Below, piece by piece: positions 17,133 to 23,983 of a DNA stretch of 35,953 nt. Origin of the DNA: Massilia atriviolacea (GTDB lineage: Bacteria; Pseudomonadota; Gammaproteobacteria; Burkholderiales; Burkholderiaceae_D); NCBI RefSeq assembly GCF_003953935.1, contig NZ_RXLQ01000031.1, positions 1 to 35,953 of the forward strand. The letters are read 5' to 3'. Numbering within the stretch: position 1 is the stretch's first letter; every line of letters begins with the position of its first letter. The notes under the pieces are model-generated. The model did no database searches and was not told the DNA's origin. It worked only from the letters and a program-made list of their open reading frames with translations. Made by a program: the position numbers and the translations under genes.

Positions 17133-17145
17133 ATGTGGTTGAAGG

Positions 17146-17859
17146 TTAGTGTGCGTTGCGGTTGTGGGAACGAATCAGGGTTGCCGCTTCTACAAGTGAG
17201 GTAACTATACCATCGGAATCTGTTTCGTGTATAGCCTGACCGTGGTTATAACCATACGGTACCGTCAAGACAAAGCATCCAGCTCGACGAGCGGCTTCTG
17301 CATCGTTGGAAGAGTCGCCGATCGCCACCACTTGCGACGGTGCAAGGTCGAAGTCGGCGCACACCTGCAGCAGGGGCATGGGGTCGGGTTTTTTGCGCGG
17401 CAGCGAGTCGCCGCCGTAGACCACCTCGAAATAATGTGCAAGGCCTTTTTGGGCCAGCAGCGGGGTGGCGAAGGCGATCGGTTTGTTGGTCACGCAGGCC
17501 AGGCGCAGGCCGTCTTTTTTCATGGCGTCCAGGCCGTCGATGACGCCGTCGTAGAGCGCGCTATGCTTGCCGTTGATGGCCAGGTAGTGACGCTGGTAGA
17601 AGGCCATGGCGTCGGCGAAGCGCTGGTCGACGCCGGCGGCATCGTGTTCCAGCGCGAGCACGGCGCGGATCAGGTTGTCGGAACCTTTGCCGATCATCAG
17701 ACCGATCTGCTGCTGGGTGATCGGCGCGTCGCCGAATTCGCCGCGCATGGCGTTGATGGCGACGTGGAAGTCGGGCAGGGTGTCGAGCATGGTGCCGTCG
17801 AGATCGATGATGACGGCGCGGATCGGGGCGGGCTTGGACTGGGTAGCGTTAGTGAACAT
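17146..17859 (-). CDS. gph: phosphoglycolate phosphatase (HAD superfamily)
   Basis: A 237-aa HAD phosphatase. Motif I is IIDLDGTMLDTLPD with two aspartates, motif II is CVTNKP, the lysine follows in GDSLPRKKPDP, and motif IV is AIGDSSNDAEAARRAG. It removes 2-phosphoglycolate formed during DNA repair or Rubisco side reactions. ATG 17859 is chosen because MFTNATQSKPAPIRAVIIDLDGT fits the family; the upstream extension does not. It is usually the gene between rpe and trpE in Betaproteobacteria. Here the trpE neighbour is kept but rpe lies 2.7 kb away behind an inserted islet. It may supply the transcript that enters the trp attenuators. Confidence 0.92.
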   Translation of the reverse strand: MFTNATQSKPAPIRAVIIDLDGTMLDTLPDFHVAINAMRGEFGDAPITQQQIGLMIGKGSDNLIRAVLALEHDAAGVDQRFADAMAFYQRHYLAINGKHSALYDGVIDGLDAMKKDGLRLACVTNKPIAFATPLLAQKGLAHYFEVVYGGDSLPRKKPDPMPLLQVCADFDLAPSQVVAIGDSSNDAEAARRAGCFVLTVPYGYNHGQAIHETDSDGIVTSLVEAATLIRSHNRNAH

Positions 17860-18075
17860 GAAATCAGGTCGGTGAATGGCGCTTGCTGAGCCGCTGATGT
17901 GTCGCGCGGCCGCTGCGTCTGTTGGGCGGATGGGCCCGGCGCTTTTTCGGGCGCTTGATCGGGTCATATGTCGATGCAGGCACGAGTATGATCCGACAGC
18001 GGCGATTCATCAATGCAGGCGCGTATCCGGACCGGTCTGCACTGGCGAGCGCCATGCGGCATGCAAGGGAACCAA

Positions 18076-18498
18076 TCAAATGTAACGTTCAATGGATCTT
18101 CCTTTCCTGGACCGCCAACGACTTTTTTCGATGTCGATGCGACCGTCAACGAAAGGCACCAGGACCGCGTCTCCCGTGAAACCTTTTCTCATGTCGAGCC
18201 AAAAATCACCAGTCAGTTGCTCGTCCACCTCGTCACGACGCACATCTTTAGTGAAAGGATATTCAAGCTGTTGCAGGTGGATTGTGCCATCGCGTCGAAG
18301 AAGATAGGTCGAGACGTATCCTCTCCACAGCGCCGTGCACATCACCATTTTCGTTGGATCGCCACGCACCGAAAATGTATATCCGGACCATGTCGTCGGA
18401 TCGTCAATATCGCCAACCATTACTCCGTACAGCTGGAACGCTGGCAGTTCAAGCGTTCCGTCTTCAACTTCCAGCACCTCTGGCATCTGCATTGTCAT
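18076..18498 (-). CDS. hypothetical protein, 140 aa
   Basis: I do not recognise this protein. It begins MTMQMPEVLEVEDGTLELPA and is acidic at the start and basic at the end (DIEKSRWRSRKGRSIERYI). It is rich in aromatic residues and has no signal peptide or membrane segment. Base composition is less GC-biased than the flanking housekeeping genes, which suits an acquired islet. The small, soluble, beta-rich look resembles many immunity or accessory proteins, but nothing specific supports that. Confidence 0.5.
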   Translation of the reverse strand: MTMQMPEVLEVEDGTLELPAFQLYGVMVGDIDDPTTWSGYTFSVRGDPTKMVMCTALWRGYVSTYLLRRDGTIHLQQLEYPFTKDVRRDEVDEQLTGDFWLDMRKGFTGDAVLVPFVDGRIDIEKSRWRSRKGRSIERYI

Positions 18499-18590
18499 TT
18501 GAACGTCATCTTGCTACGAATTGGCTGACCCATAGGAGATCGGCTTGAATGAGATGGCCGGATTCGGCCAGTGGGCTGGATGTCGGGCTG

Positions 18591-19151
18591 TTATGGCCCG
18601 CGCAACGCGCCGGTGAACCTGCCACAGGAACAGGAGTGTTTCACCGCAGCCCCCGTTTTCTCGAAGATTATATTGCTGCCGCAAAGATCACAGCAAATAT
18701 CGTGGTTTCCAGTGCGGCCCCAACTTTCCCAGGCGACGAGAAAGAGCTGGTAATCGGTATCCGACAATCGAGCACGTTTGAACTCCTGGACTGGGGGTGA
18801 CTTGGTCGCTGCTAACAGCGTCGATCTGGGGATGCCCCAGAGCTTTTCGCCATCGGGGCCATAGACATCGAGAATATGGTTTTCCCAGCGCCCCAAGCTT
18901 GCGCCAGTTTCATAGAAAGAAACGAGATCAGCGTAAGGATTCGGCAGATTTCCGAAACTCTCAGGCCAGGCAGCGCTTGATGCACGCGCGCGCTCCAGCT
19001 GGGAGTCTGACACTGGAAGAGGCTTGTCTTCGACCGGGCCGATCCAGATCCCGAACACGCCATATCGGGCGTGATCCACGGAAAGACCCGAAGCCAGGAA
19101 CTTGGTGTAGGCATTGACAAGCAGATCGTAGAGGGCTTCCATGGCATTCAT
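18591..19151 (-). CDS. hypothetical protein with C-terminal zinc-ribbon-like cysteines
   Basis: A 186-aa protein if started at MNAMEALYDLLVNAY (the frame is open to 19214, and an ATG at 19142 is also possible). The C-terminus has CCDLCGSNIIF and, 17 residues on, CSCGRF, two cysteine pairs that could hold one zinc. The middle contains GIWIGPVEDKPLP and an aromatic-rich stretch. I do not recognise the family. It is in the same orientation as its neighbours in the islet between gph and rpe. Confidence 0.5.
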   Translation of the reverse strand: MNAMEALYDLLVNAYTKFLASGLSVDHARYGVFGIWIGPVEDKPLPVSDSQLERARASSAAWPESFGNLPNPYADLVSFYETGASLGRWENHILDVYGPDGEKLWGIPRSTLLAATKSPPVQEFKRARLSDTDYQLFLVAWESWGRTGNHDICCDLCGSNIIFEKTGAAVKHSCSCGRFTGALRGP

Positions 19152-19295
19152 TGGATTGAGATGATGGTGCGGACGCTTCATGGCCGGAATATGCCGATCC
19201 GACGCGTTGCGCACGAATCTTCAGCGGCTTTCGCCGGACCTGGCGTGGGGGACAAGATCGGCCGGATGGAAAGTCCAGAAGGGCTTTTTTCCGAG

Positions 19296-19571
19296 CTAGG
19301 CCGTGATCCGTTCAATTTTCGGGCGTTCGACTTTGCCGGCTTGATAAAGGTCATATTGAAGCTGCATTCCTGCCCAAAACTCAGGACTTGTGCCAAAGGC
19401 AGTGCCAAGACGATACGCCATATCTGGCGACACCCCTGCGGCGCCTGTGACGACACGCTGAAGCGTGACGCGGCTTACTCCAAGACGAGCGGCAACTTCC
19501 GTGACGGTCATGTCCCCCAAGTATTCTCGAAGTATTTCTCCAGGATGGGGGGGATTATGCATGCGAGTCAT
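19296..19571 (-). CDS. higA: HigA-family antitoxin
   Basis: A roughly 91-aa XRE-type helix-turn-helix protein: NPPHPGEILREYLGDMTVTE, then VAARLGVSRVTLQRVV and MAYRLGTAFGTSPEFWAGMQ. NPPHPGEIL and the SPEFW ending are typical of HigA/VapI antitoxins. It starts at 19571 (or the in-frame ATG at 19562), 16 nt after the toxin stop codon, in the toxin-first order usual for higBA. It is expected to neutralise HigB and repress the shared promoter by binding the palindrome at 19881-19903. Confidence 0.9.
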   Translation of the reverse strand: MTRMHNPPHPGEILREYLGDMTVTEVAARLGVSRVTLQRVVTGAAGVSPDMAYRLGTAFGTSPEFWAGMQLQYDLYQAGKVERPKIERITA

Positions 19572-19587
19572 ATGAACCTTTGTTACA

Positions 19588-19866
19588 TCAGTGATAGTCC
19601 CGGTAGTCGACGAGGATTGCATCAGTTCCATCGAATGCGAAAATCAGTCGCCAGTTACCGTTGACGGTGACTGCCCAGTGCCCCCTGAGGTCACCTTTCA
19701 ATGGATGAAGCTCCCATGAGGGCGCCGATAAATCTTCCGGGCGAATTGCCTGGTCAAGGGCAGCTAACTGGAGGCGCAGTCTTACTGCATGCGGCGCCTG
19801 GATTCCAGCCTTGCTCCCAGTCTCGAAAAACCGTTGCAGTCCCTTGTGCCTGAACGTTTTTATCAT
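19588..19866 (-). CDS. higB: HigB/RelE-family mRNA interferase toxin
   Basis: A 92-aa RelE-superfamily toxin: MIKTFRHKGLQRFFETGSKA at the start, LRLQLAALDQAI in the middle, and WELHPLKGDLRGHWAVTVNG followed by WRLIFAFDG at the end. This matches ribosome-dependent HigB endoribonucleases. ATG 19866 is chosen because MIKTFRHKGL is the conserved N-terminus. The promoter places transcription start at about this ATG, so the mRNA may be leaderless. The antitoxin gene follows. Confidence 0.9.
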   Translation of the reverse strand: MIKTFRHKGLQRFFETGSKAGIQAPHAVRLRLQLAALDQAIRPEDLSAPSWELHPLKGDLRGHWAVTVNGNWRLIFAFDGTDAILVDYRDYH

Positions 19867-19873
19867 GATATTG

Positions 19874-19903
19874 ATTGTAGCTTGTGTCGCTACGCGATAC
19901 AAG
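19874..19903 (-). promoter_or_regulatory. higBA promoter and overlapping operator palindrome
   Basis: On the minus strand TTGTAT (19902-19897) and TACAAT (19879-19874) are separated by exactly 17 bp. An imperfect 23-bp palindrome (19881-19903; arms CTTGT.TCGC and GCGA.ACAAG) covers the -35 box and spacer. This is the expected arrangement for autorepression by HigA. The predicted start site is about one nucleotide before the higB ATG. Confidence 0.7.
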
Positions 19904-20158
19904 ATGGTCGATGTGGGCACCCTGCGTTCCCTTGTGTTGCTCTAAGCGGAGCATGGCGGCAACAGGCTTGGCGTTTCCTATGACAGATATGGACAAGGCA
20001 ACGCTTCCAACGGGCATTTTGCTACCGTTTGAAGGGTTTCATTTACACGCAGGCGCATACTGTCAGCAAGCCGACCCTGTTCGCCAAGCCGAGGTGGTCT
20101 TGTTCAGTTTGTTCGGGGTTCGCAATGGCGTGGCCGACGCACTGCTCAGAATACCCCG

Positions 20159-20518
20159 CTACTGACTATCTTTTGACTGAAACGAATAGGTTTCCATGAT
20201 GTGTATCAGTTCCTTCGCGGCCTTGGGCCCCTCGATCACCGTCATCGGACAGGTGCTCCTCAACGCGCTCACCAGCGCGAGCCGCGATTTGCTTTGAGCA
20301 AGCGAGATCAAGCCGGGAGATGAAACGACATACCCGCCAAGTGCATGAATGGCGGCCATGCCGTCCGCATCCACCGGCAGCGCGAACACCAGGCGCGCAA
20401 GCAGCCCGATGGGAGGGGCTTCGAAGGTTGCCATGCCCGTCGCATCGCCTTCGACCCGGATCGCGCCGCCCCGATGGAAGGACGGTGCAAAGCCGAGGCG
20501 AAGTTCGAAGCAGGCCAT
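20159..20518 (-). CDS. hypothetical protein downstream of rpe, 119 aa
   Basis: An unrecognised soluble protein starting MACFELRLGFAPSF 10 nt after the rpe stop codon on the same strand, so probably cotranscribed with it. GLLARLVFALPVDADGMAAI and PMTVIEGPKAAKELIHIMET are its most protein-like stretches. No motif, signal peptide or membrane segment is evident. It marks the rpe-side edge of the islet that separates rpe from gph. Confidence 0.5.
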   Translation of the reverse strand: MACFELRLGFAPSFHRGGAIRVEGDATGMATFEAPPIGLLARLVFALPVDADGMAAIHALGGYVVSSPGLISLAQSKSRLALVSALRSTCPMTVIEGPKAAKELIHIMETYSFQSKDSQ

Positions 20519-20528
20519 GGCCTCGGTG

Positions 20529-21200
20529 TTACTTGCCGACCTTGGCCAGCTGCGCGCGCATGGCGTCGATCACAGCCTTGTAATCCGGCTGGCCGAAAAT
20601 CGCCGACCCGGCCACGAAGGTATCGGCACCGGCAGCGGCGGCGGCGGCGATATTGTCGATCTTGATGCCGCCGTCGACTTCCAGCAAGATATCGCGGCCA
20701 GATTCGTCGATCTTGCGGCGCGCCAGCGCGATCTTTTTCAGCGCTTCCGGAATGAAGGACTGGCCGCCGAAGCCCGGATTGACCGACATGATCAGGATCA
20801 TGTCGATCTTGTCCATCACATGGTCGAGGAAGTGCAGCGGCGTGCCCGGATTGAACACCAGGCCGGCCTTGCAGCCGTTATCGCGGATCAGCTGGAGCGA
20901 GCGGTCGATGTGCTCGGAAGCTTCCGGGTGAAAGGTGATGATGTTCGCGCCCGCCTTGGCAAAGTCCGGAATCAGGCGGTCGACCGGCTTGACCATCAGG
21001 TGCACGTCGATCGGCACCTGCACGTGCGGGCGGATCGCCTGGCACACCAGCGGCCCGATGGTCAGGTTGGGAACATAATGGTTGTCCATGACGTCGAAGT
21101 GGATGATGTCGGCGCCCGAGGCGACGACATTGCGGACTTCTTCGCCCAGGCGGGCAAAATCGGCGGACAAAATGCTGGGAGCGATGCGGAAAGTGGTCAT
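20529..21200 (-). CDS. rpe: ribulose-phosphate 3-epimerase
   Basis: A 223-aa TIM-barrel enzyme interconverting ribulose-5-phosphate and xylulose-5-phosphate. Motifs are [36 protein letters not shown] (metal-binding His and Asp), [41 protein letters not shown] and [12 protein letters not shown] 21200 ([11 protein letters not shown]) fits the family start. It is divergent from apaG. Family gene order would place gph directly downstream, but an islet intervenes. Confidence 0.95.
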   Translation of the reverse strand: MTTFRIAPSILSADFARLGEEVRNVVASGADIIHFDVMDNHYVPNLTIGPLVCQAIRPHVQVPIDVHLMVKPVDRLIPDFAKAGANIITFHPEASEHIDRSLQLIRDNGCKAGLVFNPGTPLHFLDHVMDKIDMILIMSVNPGFGGQSFIPEALKKIALARRKIDESGRDILLEVDGGIKIDNIAAAAAAGADTFVAGSAIFGQPDYKAVIDAMRAQLAKVGK

Positions 21201-21381
21201 GGCGGCGGCTGGCAAAGTGCTTGCGGTTAATGAAGATGCGCTATTTTACGCTCTCCCACGGCACGCCCTTGCCGCAGACCCGATTTTGCGGCATCAATGT
21301 ATGATGCTTCGCCGGACCGCGTGGACCGGCGCCTGAAAATTCACTATGGCAACTTTTACAGTCTTAACCGAGGAAATCCAG

Positions 21382-21756
21382 ATGGCCGCTTACGAATTCA
21401 CTGTCACTGTCAGGACCCAGTACCTGCCGGAGCAGTCCGATCCGAGCCGAAGCAATTACGTGTTCACCTATACGATCACGATCAAGAATACCGGCAGCGT
21501 CGGCGCGCAGCTGATCTCGCGGCATTGGGTCATCACCGACGCCAACAACCATGTCGACGAAGTGCGCGGCCTGGGCGTGGTCGGCCATCAGCCGCTGCTG
21601 CAGCCGGGCGAACAGTTCGAATACACCAGCGGCACGCAGCTGGCCACCGCGCAAGGCTCGATGACCGGCGAGTATTTCTGCGTGGCCGAAGACGGCCACC
21701 AGTTCGAGACCAAAATCCCGGAATTCGTCCTGTCGCTGCCGCGCACCCTGCACTGA
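21382..21756 (+). CDS. apaG: ApaG protein
   Basis: A 124-aa protein with an immunoglobulin-like beta fold (DUF525). The start MAAYEFTVTVRTQYLPEQSD and the core FTYTITIKNTGSVGAQLISR are characteristic, as are HWVITDANNHVDEVRG, VVGHQPLLQPGE, YTSG and GSMTGEYFC. The biochemical role is not settled; mutants in enterobacteria affect Co2+ resistance and Mg2+ efflux. ATG 21382 has a GAGGA site 9 nt upstream and is preferred over ATG 21346. A GC-rich inverted repeat (21310-21331) lies in the 5' leader. Confidence 0.92.
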   Translation: MAAYEFTVTVRTQYLPEQSDPSRSNYVFTYTITIKNTGSVGAQLISRHWVITDANNHVDEVRGLGVVGHQPLLQPGEQFEYTSGTQLATAQGSMTGEYFCVAEDGHQFETKIPEFVLSLPRTLH

Positions 21757-21758
21757 TT

Positions 21759-21914
21759 TCAGCGGCTGCTGTCGTCGGGGAGTTCTTCCTTTTTCTCCGG
21801 CGCGTCCAGCTGCTGGTCGTGATTGGTCGGCTTCGGCCCCGAATACATCGTCCACCACACGATAAACACCAGCAGGAAAAACGCCACGCCTGCTTCAAGC
21901 ATTAATGCCCACAT
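21759..21914 (-). CDS. small single-span membrane protein, 51 aa
   Basis: Too short for most gene finders but well formed. MWALMLEAG leads into a hydrophobic span (AFFLLVFIVWWTMY, residues about 10-24), then a hydrophilic tail rich in Asp, Glu and Lys (LDAPEKKEELPDD). GGGAG lies 5 nt before ATG 21914. It fits exactly into the gap between apaG and mltA, reading opposite to both, with its start 10 nt from the mltA ATG. I do not recognise the family; a small inner-membrane protein is the most that can be said. Confidence 0.6.
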   Translation of the reverse strand: MWALMLEAGVAFFLLVFIVWWTMYSGPKPTNHDQQLDAPEKKEELPDDSSR

Positions 21915-21924
21915 ATCGACTCCC

Positions 21925-23136
21925 ATGTTCTCAACACGCAGCAGTCTACTCGTTTCGGCCGGCGCCGTCGCGCTGGCCCTCGCGGCATGCTCCACGCCGC
22001 AGCCCGAACCGGTGCCGCCGCCGGTCGCCATGCCGCCGCCGGTGATGCAGGTGGAGCCGCCGCAGACGCCACCGCCGCCGCCCGACAAAGCCGAGCCGGC
22101 GCCCTTGATGGCGCCATCGACCTTTGCCGCGCTGCCGGGCTGGGAGCGCGACGACCTGCGCCAGGCCTGGCCGGCCTTCATGACCTCGTGCTCGGTATTG
22201 GCGCGCAAATCCGAATGGAAAAGCGCCTGCGGCGCGGCGCGCACGGTCGATGGCGGCGACGGCGCAGCCGTGCGCAGCTACTTCGAGTCCTACTTCGTGC
22301 CGAACCGCATCCGCGCGCCCGACGGCGCCGATACGGGCCTCATCACCGGCTACTACGAACCCCTGCTGCGCGGCGCCCGCAAACGCGGCGGGGCTTTCCA
22401 GACACCCCTGTACCGGGTGCCGGACGACCTGCTGACGATCGACCTGGCCAGCGTCTATCCGGAGCTGAAAAACAAGCGGGTGCGCGGCCGGCTGGTGGGC
22501 AGGAAGGTGGTTCCTTACAGTAGCCGCGCCGAGATCGAGCGCGCCGACATTCCCGGCAAGGAGCTGCTGTGGGTGGACGACCCGGTCGAAGCGTTCTTCC
22601 TGGAGGTGCAGGGTTCGGGGCGGGTCACGCTGGCGGGCAGCGGCGAGACCGTGCGCGTGGCCTACGCCGACCAGAACGGCCATCCGTACAAGGCGATCGG
22701 GCGCTGGCTGATCGAACAGGGCGAGCTGACGGCGGCCGACGCCACGGCGCAGGGCATCAAGGCCTGGATCGCGGCGCATCCCGAACGGCGCCAGGAACTG
22801 TTCAACGCCAATCCGAGCTTCGTTTTCTTCCGCGAAGAGCGCCTGCCGGATCCCTCGGTCGGCCCCAAGGGCGCGCTCGGCGTGGCACTTACCCCGGCGC
22901 GTTCGGTGGCGATCGACCCCACCTTGCTGCCGCTGGGCGCGCCGATCTGGCTGGCCACCACCGAAGCGGCCAGCGAAGTGCCGATGCAGCGCCTGGTGAT
23001 GGGGCAGGACACCGGCGGCGCCATTCGCGGCGCGGTGCGGGCCGACTTCTTCTTCGGCTTCGGCTACGATGCGATGGACAACGCCGGCCGCATGAAGCAG
23101 CGCGGCCAGCTCTGGGTGCTGATGCCCAAACCCTGA
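21925..23136 (+). CDS. mltA: membrane-bound lytic murein transglycosylase A
   Basis: A 403-aa outer-membrane lipoprotein precursor. The signal ends in the lipobox LAAC (ALALAACST), followed by a Pro-rich linker. The MltA domain has LITGYYEPLLRG and LWVDDPVEAFFLEVQGSGRV, then YADQNGHPYKAIGRWL. The 3D domain near the C-terminus has VAIDPTLLPLGAPIWL, VMGQDTGGAIRG and ADFFFG, which contain the conserved aspartates. It cleaves peptidoglycan glycan strands with formation of 1,6-anhydro-muramic acid. ATG 21925 is chosen because the signal peptide begins there. Confidence 0.94.
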   Translation: MFSTRSSLLVSAGAVALALAACSTPQPEPVPPPVAMPPPVMQVEPPQTPPPPPDKAEPAPLMAPSTFAALPGWERDDLRQAWPAFMTSCSVLARKSEWKSACGAARTVDGGDGAAVRSYFESYFVPNRIRAPDGADTGLITGYYEPLLRGARKRGGAFQTPLYRVPDDLLTIDLASVYPELKNKRVRGRLVGRKVVPYSSRAEIERADIPGKELLWVDDPVEAFFLEVQGSGRVTLAGSGETVRVAYADQNGHPYKAIGRWLIEQGELTAADATAQGIKAWIAAHPERRQELFNANPSFVFFREERLPDPSVGPKGALGVALTPARSVAIDPTLLPLGAPIWLATTEAASEVPMQRLVMGQDTGGAIRGAVRADFFFGFGYDAMDNAGRMKQRGQLWVLMPKP

Positions 23137-23164
23137 ATTGCGTTCGGCAGCGGCGCAGATTGGC

Positions 23165-23170
23165 TACAAT
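23165..23170 (+). promoter_or_regulatory. probable -10 box for the enoyl-CoA hydratase gene
   Basis: TACAAT lies 35 bp before the ATG at 23206 in an otherwise GC-rich gap. The element 16 bp upstream (TTCGGC) is only a weak -35 match. Confidence 0.35.
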
Positions 23171-23205
23171 CGCACATTACCCCACGCTTTTTTAATGAGG
23201 ATCCC

Positions 23206-23982
23206 ATGAACTATGCAGACCTGCTGATCGAGACCCACGGCAAAGTAGCCGTGATTCGCCTGAACCGTCCCAAGGCGCTGAACGCCCTGAACGACAACAT
23301 GATGGATGAACTGGGCGATGCGCTCTACCGGTTCGACGCCGACAGCAATATCGGCTGCATCATCCTGACCGGCAGCGAAAAGGCCTTTGCGGCAGGCGCC
23401 GACATCGCGGCGATGGTCGACTACGACTACGGCAACACCTACGGCGGCAACTACATCGGCCGCAACTGGGAGCACATCCTCAACGTGCGCAAGCCGGTCA
23501 TCGGCGTGGTGCAGGGTTTTTGCCTCGGCGGCGGCTGCGAGCTGGCCATGATGTGCGACTTCCTGATCGCGGCGGATACGGCCAAATTCGGCCAGCCCGA
23601 AATCAAGGTCGGCGTCACGCCCGGCGCTGGCGGCACCCAGCGCCTGCCGCGCACCATCGGCAAGGCCAAGGCCATGGACCTGCTGCTCACCGCACGCATG
23701 ATCGATGCGGCCGAGGCGGAACGCACCGGCCTGGTGTCGCGCGTAGTCGCGGCGGACAAGGTGATGGAAGAAGCGCTGGCCGCCGCCACCACGATCGCTT
23801 CGATGTCGGTGTCGGTGGCGATGGCGATCAAGGATAGCGTCAACCGCGCGTTCGAGACCACCCTGACCGAAGGCGTGCGCTACGAGCGCCGCTACTTCCA
23901 CGCGGCGTTCGGCACCCCGGCGCAGAAGGAAGGCATGCAGGCCTTCCTGGCCAAGCGTCCGCCTAACTTCGACGGCCTCTGA
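23206..23982 (+). CDS. enoyl-CoA hydratase/isomerase family protein
   Basis: A 258-aa crotonase-fold protein. RLNRPKALNALND is the N-terminal CoA-binding region and AFAAGADIAAM an oxyanion-hole element. GFCLGGGCELAMMCDF carries one of the two catalytic glutamate positions and IKVGVTPGAGGTQRLPR the other area. It hydrates trans-2-enoyl-CoA in fatty-acid, phenylacetate or amino-acid breakdown; the exact pathway cannot be assigned because no other beta-oxidation gene is nearby. Its stop codon and that of the convergent carotenoid oxygenase gene are one nucleotide apart, leaving no room for a terminator. Confidence 0.93.
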   Translation: MNYADLLIETHGKVAVIRLNRPKALNALNDNMMDELGDALYRFDADSNIGCIILTGSEKAFAAGADIAAMVDYDYGNTYGGNYIGRNWEHILNVRKPVIGVVQGFCLGGGCELAMMCDFLIAADTAKFGQPEIKVGVTPGAGGTQRLPRTIGKAKAMDLLLTARMIDAAEAERTGLVSRVVAADKVMEEALAAATTIASMSVSVAMAIKDSVNRAFETTLTEGVRYERRYFHAAFGTPAQKEGMQAFLAKRPPNFDGL

Positions 23983-23983
23983 T

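Larger units (their letters stand above)
16669..17138 (-). repeat. two tandem ~235-bp repeats, each a trp attenuator unit
   Basis: The gph–trpE interval consists of two direct repeats with a period of 234-235 bp. Corresponding landmarks are leader ATG at 17132 and 16897, terminator T-tracts at 16998 and 16763, and trpE-type ATG at 16951 and 16717. By manual count the two 29-codon leader ORFs agree at about 74 of 87 positions, and the terminator stems are nearly identical. The proximal unit includes the first ~16 codons of the real trpE; the distal unit carries a degenerate copy of them. The pattern fits one tandem duplication of [leader + terminator + trpE 5' end] followed by divergence that spared the Trp codons and the terminators. 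Confidence 0.9.

Noticed and set aside
17860-18075. possible gene or promoter in the gap upstream of gph
   Set aside because: Frames there are short and Arg-rich without motifs, and no convincing -35/-10 pair was found, although some promoter for gph–trp must lie nearby.
19980-20165. 61-codon plus-strand ORF starting MTDMDKATLPTG
   Set aside because: It has no ribosome-binding site or recognisable motif and ends inside the convergent gene. I treat 19904-20158 as having no supported gene, though a small gene cannot be excluded.
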